From positions 1 through 23,406 of the forward strand of contig JAEYTA010000030.1 of NCBI GenBank assembly GCA_023434265.1: a stretch of DNA of 23,406 nt, given 5' to 3'. Within the stretch, counting starts at the first letter, position 1, and each line of letters begins with the position of its first letter. The notes beneath the pieces were generated by a model. The model worked only from the letters and a program-made list of their open reading frames with translations. It did not search any database and had not been told where the DNA came from. This DNA is from Pseudomonadota bacterium (GTDB taxonomy: Bacteria > Pseudomonadota > Alphaproteobacteria > Caulobacterales > Caulobacteraceae). The translations under genes were made by a program, and so were the position numbers. This document shows, one piece after another, positions 7,408 through 15,158 of the stretch.

Positions 7408-8192
7408 GCGGTCTCCTCGAGCCGTTCCAGCCAGTCCAGAACCGCATCAACGCCCGAAAGCCCGAAGCGAGCCGCGGTTTCGCGCGGCGGACCGACCAGC
7501 ACCCCGAAGCCGCCCAAGGCCGCCGCGGCGCGGAAGCCGTGCTCGTCGGTCAGGTCGTCGCCGACCATCACCGGGCAGGCGCCCGCGAACGGCGGCTCGG
7601 CCATGAAGGTGGTCAGGGCCGTGCCCTTGTCGGTCCCGGGCGTCTTCAGTTCGACCACCAGATTGCCCGGCTGCATCACCAGCCCGGTGTCGGTAGCCAG
7701 GCAGCGGGCCAGGGCCGTCGCCGCCTCGGCCGCGTGCGGGGCCTGGCGGAAATGCAGACCGGCCGACACCGCCTTGTCCTCGACGATGATGCCCGGCACC
7801 CGCGCGGCGAAGGCCTCGAACGCCTCGACCGCCGTGCGCACGCCCTCGGCCGGCTCGGCCCGCAGGATCGACCCGTCCGGCCGCCGCCGCTCCAGTCCGT
7901 GCACGCCCGACGCCGGGGTCAGGGCGAAGTCGGAGATGCGGTCGACCTCGGCGATCGTCCGGCCGCTGACGATGGCCACCCGGCCGCCGAAGCGGTCCGC
8001 CACCGCCTTCAGCACGGCGGTGCGGCGCGGGTGCGGCGCCACGGCTTCCGGCGTTTCGGCCAGCGGGGCGAGCACCCCGTCCAGATCGAGGAACAGGGCC
8101 GGCCGGCGAATTCGGACGGGCGGCGGCGAAAGGCGCGAACTGGCTTCGACCGCCGCGGGCGCGGCGTCGACGGTCGGATGTGACGTCCCCAT
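7404..8192 (-). CDS. otsB: Trehalose-6-phosphate phosphatase
   Basis: A 262-residue HAD-superfamily phosphatase that removes phosphate from trehalose-6-phosphate to give trehalose. Motif I is FLDLDGVLAP with nucleophile Asp36 and acid/base Asp38. Motif II is IVSGR (Ser76), and motif IV is GDDLTDE (211-217), typical of the OtsB family. The frame is open upstream to 8462, but the ATG at 8192 has AGGG 6 bases upstream, gives the family length, and avoids a long antisense extension into kdsD. About 30 residues before motif I are low-complexity (Ala, Pro, Ser) and probably disordered. It is the first gene of the trehalose operon; its promoter should lie in the 127 bases shared with the divergent kdsD gene. 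Its TGA overlaps the GH15 start by 4 bases. Confidence 0.95.
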   Translation of the reverse strand: MGTSHPTVDAAPAAVEASSRLSPPPVRIRRPALFLDLDGVLAPLAETPEAVAPHPRRTAVLKAVADRFGGRVAIVSGRTIAEVDRISDFALTPASGVHGLERRRPDGSILRAEPAEGVRTAVEAFEAFAARVPGIIVEDKAVSAGLHFRQAPHAAEAATALARCLATDTGLVMQPGNLVVELKTPGTDKGTALTTFMAEPPFAGACPVMVGDDLTDEHGFRAAAALGGFGVLVGPPRETAARFGLSGVDAVLDWLERLEETA

Positions 8193-8319
8193 GGCTGACC
8201 CTAACGCACCATCGGCCGTCGGGTTGACCCCAAGCGTCGCTTTTTTCGCCGCGGCGCAACATGGCGCCGTTCGCCCGCTGCGGATTGTGCAAGCGGTCCC
8301 GATGCGCCAAATTCCCGCC

Positions 8320-9312
8320 ATGACCGAGCCCAGCCCCGCCCTCCCCGCCGAGCCCGCCGCCATGATCGACCGCGCCCGCGAGGTGGTGCGGCTGAACGTC
8401 GCCGCCCTGCAGGCGCTGCAGGACAGCATCGGCGCCGACCTCGTGAAGGCGGTCGAGATCATCCTGTCACGCCCCGGCTATGTCGTCGTCACCGGCATGG
8501 GCAAGTCCGGCCACATCGGCGGCAAGATCGCCGCCACCCTGGCCTCGACCGGAACCAACGCCTTCTTCGTCCACCCGGCCGAGATGAGCCACGGCGATCT
8601 CGGCATGCTCAGGAAGGACGTCACCCTTCTGGCCATCTCCAACTCGGGCGAGAGCCGGGAACTGCGCGACCCGCTGATTTTCTGCCAGCGCGAGGGCATC
8701 CCTGTCATCGGCCTCACCCAGCGGCCGAACAGCTTCCTCGGCCGCCACTCCGCCGTCTGCCTGGCCATGCCCCAGGTCGCCGAGGCCTGCCCAAACAACC
8801 TCGCCCCGACCACCTCGACCCTGATGACCCTGGCCCTCGGCGACGCCCTGGCCATGGTGCTGATGGACCGCCGCGGCTTCACCGCCGAGGCCTTCGGCCT
8901 GCACCACCCGGGCGGCAAGCTGGGCATGAGCCTGCAGAGCGTGAAGGACTGGATGGGCGACCGCCCGCCGGCCCCGGCCACCGTGCCAACCACCGCGACC
9001 TTCGCCGAGGTGGTTTCGGCCATCACCGAGGGCCGCAAGGGCGCCACGGCGGTGCTGAACTCCGACGGGACCCTGGCCGGCATCGTCACCGACGGCGACG
9101 TCCGCCGCGCCTTCGCCCGCGACATCGCCGGCCTGACCGCCGCCGACATCATGAGCCCGCGCCCCAAGGTGATCTCGCCCGACGCCCGCATGAGCGACGC
9201 CGTCGACCTGATGACCCAGAACAGGATCGCCACCCTGCTCGTCGTCGAGGACGACCGCCCCGTCGCCATCATCCACATCGCCGAACTGATGCAGGCGGGA
9301 TACGTCAGCTGA
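8320..9312 (+). CDS. kdsD: D-arabinose-5-phosphate isomerase (KpsF/GutQ family), Kdo pathway
   Basis: A 330-residue SIS-CBS-CBS protein that interconverts ribulose-5-phosphate and arabinose-5-phosphate, the first committed precursor of the LPS sugar Kdo. The sugar isomerase domain (about 35-185) shows GYVVVTGMGKSGHIGGKIAA, FFVHPAEMSHGDLGM, ISNSGES and LAPTTSTLM, matching KdsD. Two CBS domains follow (about 200-330, with GIVTDGDVRR and the final TLLVVEDDRPVAIIHIAELM). No strong ribosome-binding site marks the start. The ATG at 8302 (336 residues) and at 8362 (316) are also in frame; I chose 8320 for family-like length. Translation may be leaderless or weakly initiated. It is divergent from otsB and convergent with the CAP gene; no other LPS genes are adjacent. 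Confidence 0.9.
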   Translation: MTEPSPALPAEPAAMIDRAREVVRLNVAALQALQDSIGADLVKAVEIILSRPGYVVVTGMGKSGHIGGKIAATLASTGTNAFFVHPAEMSHGDLGMLRKDVTLLAISNSGESRELRDPLIFCQREGIPVIGLTQRPNSFLGRHSAVCLAMPQVAEACPNNLAPTTSTLMTLALGDALAMVLMDRRGFTAEAFGLHHPGGKLGMSLQSVKDWMGDRPPAPATVPTTATFAEVVSAITEGRKGATAVLNSDGTLAGIVTDGDVRRAFARDIAGLTAADIMSPRPKVISPDARMSDAVDLMTQNRIATLLVVEDDRPVAIIHIAELMQAGYVS

Positions 9313-9322
9313 CGCGGCCGGA

Positions 9323-9360
9323 GGGGGCTTGGGCTTAGGGCTTGGGGCTTGGGGCTTGGG
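9323..9360 (+). repeat. G-rich CTTRGGG heptamer repeat with G-quadruplex potential
   Basis: Six runs of three to five G (9323-9327, 9331-9333, 9338-9340, 9344-9347, 9351-9354, 9358-9360) are separated by CTT or CTTA. This satisfies the usual G-quadruplex pattern more than once. It begins 11 bases after the kdsD stop, so it would be in the kdsD transcript. Confidence 0.85.
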
Positions 9361-9422
9361 CGTTCGGAAGCGGCCGAGCGGGCGTCCCGAATGAGCCAGC
9401 AACCGCCAACCTTCGCTCTGAT

Positions 9423-9454
9423 CCCTAAGCCCTAATTCCTAAGCCCTAAGCCCT
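9423..9454 (+). repeat. C-rich CCCTAAG repeat, inverted partner of the G-rich repeat
   Basis: Four CCCTAAG-like units end just before the stop codon of the CAP-domain gene. They are the reverse complement, with A/G changes, of the repeat at 9323-9360, about 62 bases away. In the plus-strand RNA most differences give G.U pairs, so a long imperfect hairpin could form between the convergent kdsD and CAP genes and might act as a terminator. Confidence 0.8.
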
Positions 9455-9456
9455 CT

Positions 9457-10035
9457 TCAATACGCCTCCCGACCGTCCACATTCCCCGGCGGCGCATAGC
9501 GGCAGGCCAGCACCGAACGGTCGCCGCGGCTTTCGATCGCGCAACCGACATGGGTCGTGTCGGCCCACACCAGCTGGGTGTAATGCGCCACGTCGGCCCA
9601 GTTGCCGGTGCGGCTGACGTTCGGGAACGGGCCGGGGCGGTAGTCGGCCTTCTCCGCCGCCCATTCCCCGACCATCTCCTCCGGCGTCCACACCCGGCCG
9701 CCCCATCCGGTCCACAGGTTCTCGCCGTGGCCGTGCGGCGCGGGGTCGTGGGCGAAGCTGTTCGTGGCGATCAGCTGGCGCGCCCAGACCCGCGCCTCGG
9801 CCTCCAGCGTATCGGCCCAGCGCAGCGGCGGCACGCCGACCCGCGCCCGTTCCGCGTTGTGGGCGTCCAGCAGCCGGCGCTCGACCTCGCTCGACGGCGC
9901 GGTCGTGCGGGGCGGGACGATCGGCTGCACCGTCCGCGGCTGCTGCGACGGCGGCACGACGAGCAGGCCCGGATCGGCGCAGGCGGCGCCGGCCAGCAGC
10001 AGGACGGCGGCGACCATGGCCCGCGTCCGGATCAT
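9457..10035 (-). CDS. Exported CAP-domain (SCP/PR-1 type) protein
   Basis: A 192-residue protein with an N-terminal export signal (MIRTRAMVAAVLLLAGAACA). Cleavage after ACA at about residue 20 is likely; a weak lipobox ending at Cys19 makes a lipoprotein possible. A Pro/Gln/Thr-rich linker runs to about 48, followed by a CAP domain. CAP motifs: LLDAHNAERARVGVPPLRW, His96 in SFAHD, GENLW (Glu105), HYTQLVW (His151), and a probable Cys165-Cys178 disulfide (VGCA, LACRYAPPGN). The family's bacterial role is poorly defined; it acts outside the cytoplasm. The start has GAGG 6 bases upstream. It follows the hemerythrin gene by 8 bases, so the two are probably cotranscribed. Confidence 0.88.
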   Translation of the reverse strand: MIRTRAMVAAVLLLAGAACADPGLLVVPPSQQPRTVQPIVPPRTTAPSSEVERRLLDAHNAERARVGVPPLRWADTLEAEARVWARQLIATNSFAHDPAPHGHGENLWTGWGGRVWTPEEMVGEWAAEKADYRPGPFPNVSRTGNWADVAHYTQLVWADTTHVGCAIESRGDRSVLACRYAPPGNVDGREAY

Positions 10036-10043
10036 CGGCGACC

Positions 10044-10604
10044 TCAGCGGGTTTCCGCGCCCTCGCCGAAAGGCGTCTCGGCCCGGGCGCTCTCGATATC
10101 GTCGCCCTCCATCGTCCGCGTTTCGGCCGGCTTCCCCGCCTGGAACTCCTCCATCGCCGAACGCTTGCGCAGCCGCATCTGGTCGGCGAGCTCGTCCATG
10201 TCGAGGCCGGCGGCGCGGGCCTGACTGAACATGCCCTCGGAGCGCTTCTCCTCCTCCTCGACGTGGTGCTCGATCATCTCCGACAGCACCTTGACCTTGG
10301 CGTCGTAGAATTCTTCCTCGGGACCGCCCGCCTCGATCTCGTTGATCAGCGTCTTGGCCGCGTCGTGCTCGACGAAGGCTTCGTCGATCAGATCCTTCTC
10401 CACGTCTGCGCCACGGCAGGCGGGATAGAAGATTTCTTCCTCGATCACCGTGTGGACCTTCAGCTCCAGGCAGGCCTGCTCGGCCAGCGCCCGCTTGCGC
10501 TCCAGCCCGCGCGCCTTCTCGAACTGGGCGAAGATCTCCTCCACCTTGCGGTGGTCCGCCTTCAGCATGGCGATGGCGTCCATCTCTTCGTAGCTCTGGG
10601 CCAT
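10044..10604 (-). CDS. Hemerythrin HHE domain-containing protein
   Basis: A 186-residue cytosolic protein with an N-terminal four-helix hemerythrin-like domain (about 10-125). Probable diiron ligands are His18 (KADHRKVE), His51 and Glu55 (VHTVIEEE), His80 (FVEHD), and His113/His114 with Glu118 (IEHHVEEEE). Such domains bind O2 or NO or sense redox state and iron; the exact job here is unknown. Residues beyond about 150 are acidic, Glu-, Ala- and Thr-rich and probably disordered. The start at 10604 is set by GGAG 7 bases upstream; longer in-frame starts lack support. It is the first gene of a two-gene unit with the CAP protein. A stress role is plausible from the family but is not shown by the sequence. 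Confidence 0.9.
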   Translation of the reverse strand: MAQSYEEMDAIAMLKADHRKVEEIFAQFEKARGLERKRALAEQACLELKVHTVIEEEIFYPACRGADVEKDLIDEAFVEHDAAKTLINEIEAGGPEEEFYDAKVKVLSEMIEHHVEEEEKRSEGMFSQARAAGLDMDELADQMRLRKRSAMEEFQAGKPAETRTMEGDDIESARAETPFGEGAETR

Positions 10605-10847
10605 GTCTCGTCTCCTCGTGGCTGCGGCAGATGGAAGGCGTTCGGAGCGACGCCGTTCCCACGGCCAAGCTAGCTGAGAGTCGTTCGCGGGCCGCCTCCG
10701 CGAGGGCTGGTCGCCCACCCGCCCGCCCTTCTCGCGAGGTCGGTCCGGTCATCCGATTTTTTCAGGGAAGAGCGCTGCGCCCGATCCTTTCCCGCCGGCG
10801 CCACGACGCCCGTCGAGCGTTTCGTATCGAACAAGGAAGAGCTCCAC

Positions 10848-11231
10848 ATGATCGATCACATCGGACTGGCCGTCTCGGACCTCGCCCGCTCGCGCGCCTT
10901 CTACGAACAGGCCCTGGCGCCGCTGGGCATGAAGGTGGCGGCCGAGTTCGGGCCCAACGAGGCCGGCGGCAGGGTGGTGATGTTCGGGGGCGCCGAGGGG
11001 CCGACCTTCGTCATCGCCGACCACGAGCGTCCGGGCGAGGGCAACCACGTCGCCTTCCGCGCCGGCACGCGCGACCAGGTCCAGGCCTTCCACGCCGCCG
11101 CGCTGGCGGCGGGCGGTCGCGACAACGGAGCCCCCGGCCTGCGCGAGCACTACGGTCCGACCTACTACGCCGCCTTCGTTCATGACCCGGACGGCTTCAA
11201 CATCGAGGCGGTCTGCCACGCCGCCGAATAG
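10848..11231 (+). CDS. VOC-family (glyoxalase/bleomycin resistance/dioxygenase) protein
   Basis: A 127-residue vicinal oxygen chelate protein made of two beta-alpha-beta-beta-beta modules. The first begins MIDHIGLAVSDLARSRAFYE, and His4, His67 (GNHVAF) and Glu120 (GFNIEAV) are in the metal-ligand positions of the fold. The HDPDGFNIEAV ending is typical of small glyoxalase-like proteins whose substrates are mostly unassigned. AAGGA lies 10 bases before the ATG. The upstream 243 bases back to the hemerythrin gene hold no gene that I can see. It precedes the beta-oxidation operon on the same strand but is separated from it by a likely promoter/operator, so it is probably a separate transcript. 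True glyoxalase I activity is not established. Confidence 0.87.
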   Translation: MIDHIGLAVSDLARSRAFYEQALAPLGMKVAAEFGPNEAGGRVVMFGGAEGPTFVIADHERPGEGNHVAFRAGTRDQVQAFHAAALAAGGRDNGAPGLREHYGPTYYAAFVHDPDGFNIEAVCHAAE

Positions 11232-11250
11232 TCGCGCACGCCCATACTTG

Positions 11251-11266
11251 ACGTTGACGTAAACGT
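11251..11266. promoter_or_regulatory. ACGT-rich imperfect palindrome upstream of the beta-oxidation operon
   Basis: ACGTTGACGTAAACGT reads as ACGTTTACGTCAACGT on the other strand, so 14 of 16 positions are symmetric and three ACGT cores are evenly spaced by 6. It lies 47 bases before the thiolase ATG and overlaps TTGACG (-35-like). The pattern resembles sites described for MerR-family LiuR-type regulators of acyl-CoA catabolism in proteobacteria. Assignment to that family is inference. Confidence 0.6.
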
Positions 11267-11312
11267 AGGGTTTGTGGCGACCCAGCTTCCGTCCTTATTG
11301 GAGACGCACCCC

Positions 11313-12518
11313 ATGGCCGACGCCTACATCTACGACGCGGTCCGCACCCCGCGCGGCAAGGGCAAGAAGGATGGCTCGCTGCACGAGATCACCGCGCTCA
11401 GCCTCGCCACCCAGGTGCTGGAGGCGCTGCGCGACCGCAATGGCCTGGACACCTCGAAGGTCGACGACGTCATCCTCGGCTGCGTTTCGCCGGTGGGCGA
11501 GCAGGGCGCCGACATCGCCCGCACCGCCGTGCTCAACGCCGGCTGGGCCCAGACCACCGCCGGCGTCCAGATCAACCGCTTCTGCGCCTCGGGCCTGGAA
11601 GCCGTGAACATGGCCGCCGCGAAGGTGAAGGCTGGCGAGGCCGACTTCGCCGTCGGCGGGGGCGTCGAGGCCATGAGCCGGGTGCCGATGGGCTCGGACG
11701 GCGGCGCCTGGCCGGTCGACCCGTCCTCGGCCTTCTCGACCTACTTCGTGCCGCAGGGGGTCTCGGCCGACATGATCGCCTCCAAGTGGGGCTTCAGCCG
11801 CGACGACGTCGACGCCTATTCGGTCGAGAGCCACAAGCGCGCCGCCCGCAGCTGGGAGGAAGGCCACTTCTCGAAGTCGGTGGTGCCGGTGAAGAACCAG
11901 CTCGGCCTCGTCCAGCTGGACCGGGACGAGACCATCCGCCCCAACACCGACATGCAGACCCTCGGCGCCCTGAACCCGTCCTTCGCCATGATGGGCGAGA
12001 TGGCCTTCGACAGCGTGATCAACCAGCGCTACCCGGAGGTCGAGCGGATCAACCACGTCCACACCCCGGGGAACTCCTCGGGCATCGTCGACGGCTCGGC
12101 CGGCGTGCTGATCGGCTCTCTGGAGGCCGGCAAGGCCCTGGGCCTGAAGCCGCGCGCGAAGATCCGCGGCGCCGCCTCGATCGGCTCCGAACCCTCGATC
12201 ATGCTGACCGGCCCCGAGTTCGTGACCCAGAAGCTGCTCGGCAAGCTGGGCATGACCACCGCCGACATCGACCTGTGGGAGCTCAACGAGGCCTTCGCCG
12301 CCGTCGTGCTGCGCTACATGCAGGCGCTCGACATCGACCACGACAGGATCAACGTCTGCGGCGGCGCCATCGCCATGGGCCACCCGCTGGGCGCCACCGG
12401 CGCCATGATCACCGGCGTGGTGCTCGACGAGCTGGAACGCTCCGACAAGGAGACCGCCCTGATCACCCTGTGCATCGGCGGCGGCATGGGCACCGCCACC
12501 GTCATCGAACGCGTCTGA
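11313..12518 (+). CDS. Acetyl-CoA C-acyltransferase (3-ketoacyl-CoA thiolase), FadA-type
   Basis: A 401-residue thiolase, full length, with Cys91 (RFCASGLEAV), the NEAFAA loop, His357 (MGHPLGATGAM) and Cys387 (CIGGGMG). It releases acetyl-CoA from 3-ketoacyl-CoA in the last step of each beta-oxidation round. An upstream in-frame ATG exists at 11274, but GGAG 9 bases before the ATG at 11313 and the family-typical MADAYIYDAVRTPRGKG start favour 11313. Seventeen bases separate its stop from the bifunctional dehydrogenase gene, so the two form an operon and probably a FadA-FadB-like complex. The ACGT palindrome upstream suggests regulation by acyl-CoA. It is only distantly similar by eye to the thiolase at 1340, so this is not a recent duplication. 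Confidence 0.93.
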   Translation: MADAYIYDAVRTPRGKGKKDGSLHEITALSLATQVLEALRDRNGLDTSKVDDVILGCVSPVGEQGADIARTAVLNAGWAQTTAGVQINRFCASGLEAVNMAAAKVKAGEADFAVGGGVEAMSRVPMGSDGGAWPVDPSSAFSTYFVPQGVSADMIASKWGFSRDDVDAYSVESHKRAARSWEEGHFSKSVVPVKNQLGLVQLDRDETIRPNTDMQTLGALNPSFAMMGEMAFDSVINQRYPEVERINHVHTPGNSSGIVDGSAGVLIGSLEAGKALGLKPRAKIRGAASIGSEPSIMLTGPEFVTQKLLGKLGMTTADIDLWELNEAFAAVVLRYMQALDIDHDRINVCGGAIAMGHPLGATGAMITGVVLDELERSDKETALITLCIGGGMGTATVIERV

Positions 12519-12535
12519 TCCGGGAGTACAGCGAG

Positions 12536-14710
12536 ATGGAAAACTTCAAGATCGACGTCGACTCCGACGGCATCGCCCTGATCACCTTCGACGTCCCCGG
12601 ACGGTCGATGAACACCCTGACCTCGGGCGTGATGGCCGAGATTCCGCAGTGGGTCGAACGGGTGAAGACCGACGACGCCATCAAGGGCGCGGTGCTGACC
12701 TCCGGCAAGGCCTCGGGCTTCTGCGCCGGCGCCGACCTCGGCGACATGGCCTCGGGCATGCTCGGCGGCGCCGACCTGCAGGCGGCCTATGACGCCGGCT
12801 GGCGGCTGAACGGCGCCCTGCGCGCGCTGGAGACCTGCGGCAAGCCGGTGGCGGCCGCGATCAACGGCCTGGCGCTGGGCGGCGGTCTCGAACTGACGCT
12901 GGCCTGCCACTACCGCGTCGTCGGCGACAGCCCGAAGATCCAGCTCGGCCTGCCCGAGATCAAGGTCGGCCTCTTCCCGGGCGGCGGCGGCACCCAGCGC
13001 CTGACCCGCCTCGTCGGCGTGCAGGCGGCGATGATGGCCATGAGCGAGGGCAAGTCCTTCCGCCCCAACGACGCCAGGGGGGCCGGCATCGTCCATGAGG
13101 TCGTCCCCGTCGGCGGCGAGGTCGAAGCGGCCAAGGCGTGGATCAAGGGCGGCGGCAAGGCCGTCCAGCCGTGGGACGAGAAGTCCTTCAAGCTGCCCGG
13201 CGGCGGCCCCTACCACCCGGCCGGCATCCAGAACTTCCTCGTCGGCAACGCCATGATCCGCAAGCAGTCGTACGGCAACTACCCGGCCGTGCTGAACCTG
13301 ATGAAGGCGGTCTACGAAGGCGTGCAGGTCCCCATGGACGCGGCGCTTCGCATCGAGACCCGCTACTTCATCAAGACCCTCATGACGCCGCAGGCCCAGG
13401 GCATGATCCGCTCCCTGTTCCTGTCCAAGCAGGAGCTCGACAAGGGCGCCGTCCGCCCGGCCGGCGTGCCGAAATCCGATCCGAAGAAGGTCACGGTGCT
13501 GGGCGCCGGCATGATGGGCGCGGGCATCGCCTATGTGCAGGCCATGGCCGGCATCGAGACCATCCTGATCGATCGCGACCAGGAGTCCGCCGACAAGGGC
13601 AAGGCCCACGTCGAGGAACTGCTGAAGAAGCGTCTGTCGCGCGGGCAGCTGACCCAGGAGAAGTTCGACGCCCTGCTGGCCTCGGTCACCGCCACCACCG
13701 ACTACGACCTGATCAAGGGCTCGGACCTGGTCATCGAGGCGGTGTTCGAGAACCGCGAGATCAAGGCTGACGTGACGAAGCGCGCCGAGGCCCAGCTGGA
13801 GCCGGGCGCCGTGTTCGGCTCCAACACCTCGACCCTGCCGATCACCGGTCTGGCCGAGGCCTCGGTGCGGCCGGAGGACTTCATCGGCATCCACTTCTTC
13901 TCGCCCGTCGACAAGATGATGCTGGTCGAGATCATCCTCGGCGAGAAGACCGGCGAGACCGCCATCGCGAAGTCGCTCGACTATGTGATGAAGATCAAGA
14001 AGACCCCGATCGTCGTCAACGACGGCCGCGGCTTCTACACCTCGCGCTGCTTCGGCACCTATGTCGCCGAGGGGCTGGCCATGCTCGAGGAGGGCTACGC
14101 CCCCGCCCTGATCGACAACATCGGCCGCATGACCGGCATGCCGCGCGGCCCGCTGGAGATGCACGACGACGTCGCTCTGGACCTCTCGGTCAAGATCGCC
14201 AGGCAGACGAAGGAAGACCTCGGCGACGCCTATGAGCCGTTGCCGGGCTGGAAGATCGTCCAGACCATGGTCGAGGACCTCGGCCGCTATGGTCGCAAGA
14301 ACGGCAAGGGCTTCTACGACTACGAAACGAAGCCGAAAAAGCTGTGGTCCGGCCTGGCCGACCTGGCGCCGGTGAAGATCAACGACTCGACGCCGGAGAT
14401 GGTCGAGGACCAGAAGCGCCGCCTGCTCTACCGCCAGGCGGTCGAGGTGGCCCGCTGCTGGGAAGAGGGCGTCATCGACGACCCGCGCGAGGCCGACGTC
14501 GGCGCCATTCTCGCCTGGGGCTTCGCGCCCTGGACCGGCGGGCCGATCACCATGATCGACCAGACCGGCCTGAAGGCCTTCGTCGAACAGGCGGACGCCT
14601 ACGCGGCGAAGTACGGCGACCGCTTCTCGCCCCCGCAGCTACTGCGCGACATGGCGGCCAAGGGCGAGACCTTCTACGGCAGGTTCGCCGGCCAGAAGGC
14701 CGTGGCCTGA
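12536..14710 (+). CDS. Bifunctional enoyl-CoA hydratase/3-hydroxyacyl-CoA dehydrogenase (FadB/FadJ type)
   Basis: A 724-residue beta-oxidation multienzyme. The N-terminal crotonase domain (about 1-200) has SGFCAGADL (oxyanion loop), INGLALGGGLELTLACHYR with a catalytic Glu, and LPEIKVGLFPGGGGTQRL with the second Glu. The NAD-binding 3-hydroxyacyl-CoA dehydrogenase domain starts at about 318 with VTVLGAGMMGAGIAY and includes SNTSTLPIT and GIHFFSPVDKMMLVEI (catalytic His). Two C-terminal HAD domains follow, with the GRGFYTSR and GRYGRKNGKGFYDY segments. The length matches FadJ/FadB (about 715-730). GGAG lies 9 bases before the ATG. It is the second gene after the thiolase; no acyl-CoA dehydrogenase gene is present in the window, so the first oxidation step must be encoded elsewhere. 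Confidence 0.95.
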   Translation: MENFKIDVDSDGIALITFDVPGRSMNTLTSGVMAEIPQWVERVKTDDAIKGAVLTSGKASGFCAGADLGDMASGMLGGADLQAAYDAGWRLNGALRALETCGKPVAAAINGLALGGGLELTLACHYRVVGDSPKIQLGLPEIKVGLFPGGGGTQRLTRLVGVQAAMMAMSEGKSFRPNDARGAGIVHEVVPVGGEVEAAKAWIKGGGKAVQPWDEKSFKLPGGGPYHPAGIQNFLVGNAMIRKQSYGNYPAVLNLMKAVYEGVQVPMDAALRIETRYFIKTLMTPQAQGMIRSLFLSKQELDKGAVRPAGVPKSDPKKVTVLGAGMMGAGIAYVQAMAGIETILIDRDQESADKGKAHVEELLKKRLSRGQLTQEKFDALLASVTATTDYDLIKGSDLVIEAVFENREIKADVTKRAEAQLEPGAVFGSNTSTLPITGLAEASVRPEDFIGIHFFSPVDKMMLVEIILGEKTGETAIAKSLDYVMKIKKTPIVVNDGRGFYTSRCFGTYVAEGLAMLEEGYAPALIDNIGRMTGMPRGPLEMHDDVALDLSVKIARQTKEDLGDAYEPLPGWKIVQTMVEDLGRYGRKNGKGFYDYETKPKKLWSGLADLAPVKINDSTPEMVEDQKRRLLYRQAVEVARCWEEGVIDDPREADVGAILAWGFAPWTGGPITMIDQTGLKAFVEQADAYAAKYGDRFSPPQLLRDMAAKGETFYGRFAGQKAVA

Positions 14711-14726
14711 GGCCGGCGGGGACGGG

Positions 14727-15158
14727 TCAGAGGTTCACCACCTCGAACCCGTCCTCGGCCTGCAGCCGCTCGGCGAGAATGGCCCGGTGGCATCCCGCGT
14801 GATCGGCCTCGAAGCATAGCAGGGCGGTCGGGCGGTCCTTCGCGATCTCCCGCAACCGCTCGAACGCCAGCTGCGACGGCGGCTCCTGCATGTGCTCGGC
14901 GAAGATCTGGCGCATCTCCGCGACACGGCCCTTGCGCGCCGCGTCGCGCCCGGCCTTGGGCGTGCCGAGGTCGCGCAGGTGGACGTATTCGATGCCGGCC
15001 TCGGCCAGGCTGGAGCCCAGCACCGTCTTGGAGAACCCGGCCCGCCGCGACGCGGCCACCGCCCGGACGTCGGCCAGCACCTTGACGCCGGCCGCCTTCA
15101 GTCGCTCGATCACCGCCGCCTGCGGTTCGCCCTCGTAGCCGATGGTGAACAGCTTCAT
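14727..15158 (-). CDS. DUF488 domain-containing protein
   Basis: A 143-residue member of the DUF488 family, whose biochemical role is not settled. Hallmarks: TIGYEG near the start (5-10), ADVRAVAASRRAGFSK (29-44), a HLRDLG segment, and the Cys/His-containing LCFEADHAGCHR (114-125), which may form an active or metal site. Its ATG overlaps the stop of the preceding 109-residue gene by 4 bases (ATGA), so translation is probably coupled. It ends 16 bases from the end of the fadB-type gene, which converges on it. Length is close to that of the short single-domain DUF488 proteins. Confidence 0.85.
   Translation of the reverse strand: MKLFTIGYEGEPQAAVIERLKAAGVKVLADVRAVAASRRAGFSKTVLGSSLAEAGIEYVHLRDLGTPKAGRDAARKGRVAEMRQIFAEHMQEPPSQLAFERLREIAKDRPTALLCFEADHAGCHRAILAERLQAEDGFEVVNL

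Noticed and set aside
5627..7450. Open minus-strand frame that would extend OtsA to 1080 residues
   Set aside because: The extension is a Gly/Ala/Arg-rich shadow of the GH15 gene in another frame. OtsA starts at 5626 with the standard VVSNRV terminus and an ATGA overlap.
6139..8301. Open plus-strand frame that would extend KdsD to 1057 residues
   Set aside because: It runs antisense through GH15 and otsB and has no family-like sequence; KdsD begins near 8320.
10635..10659. GGAAC-N16-CCTT upstream of the hemerythrin gene as an EcfG promoter
   Set aside because: The -10 half lacks the GTT core; too weak to call.
12314..14164. 616-residue minus-strand open frame opposite the thiolase and FadB-type genes
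   Set aside because: His/Gly/Ala-rich composition typical of antisense frames in high-GC DNA; the plus strand has clear enzyme motifs.
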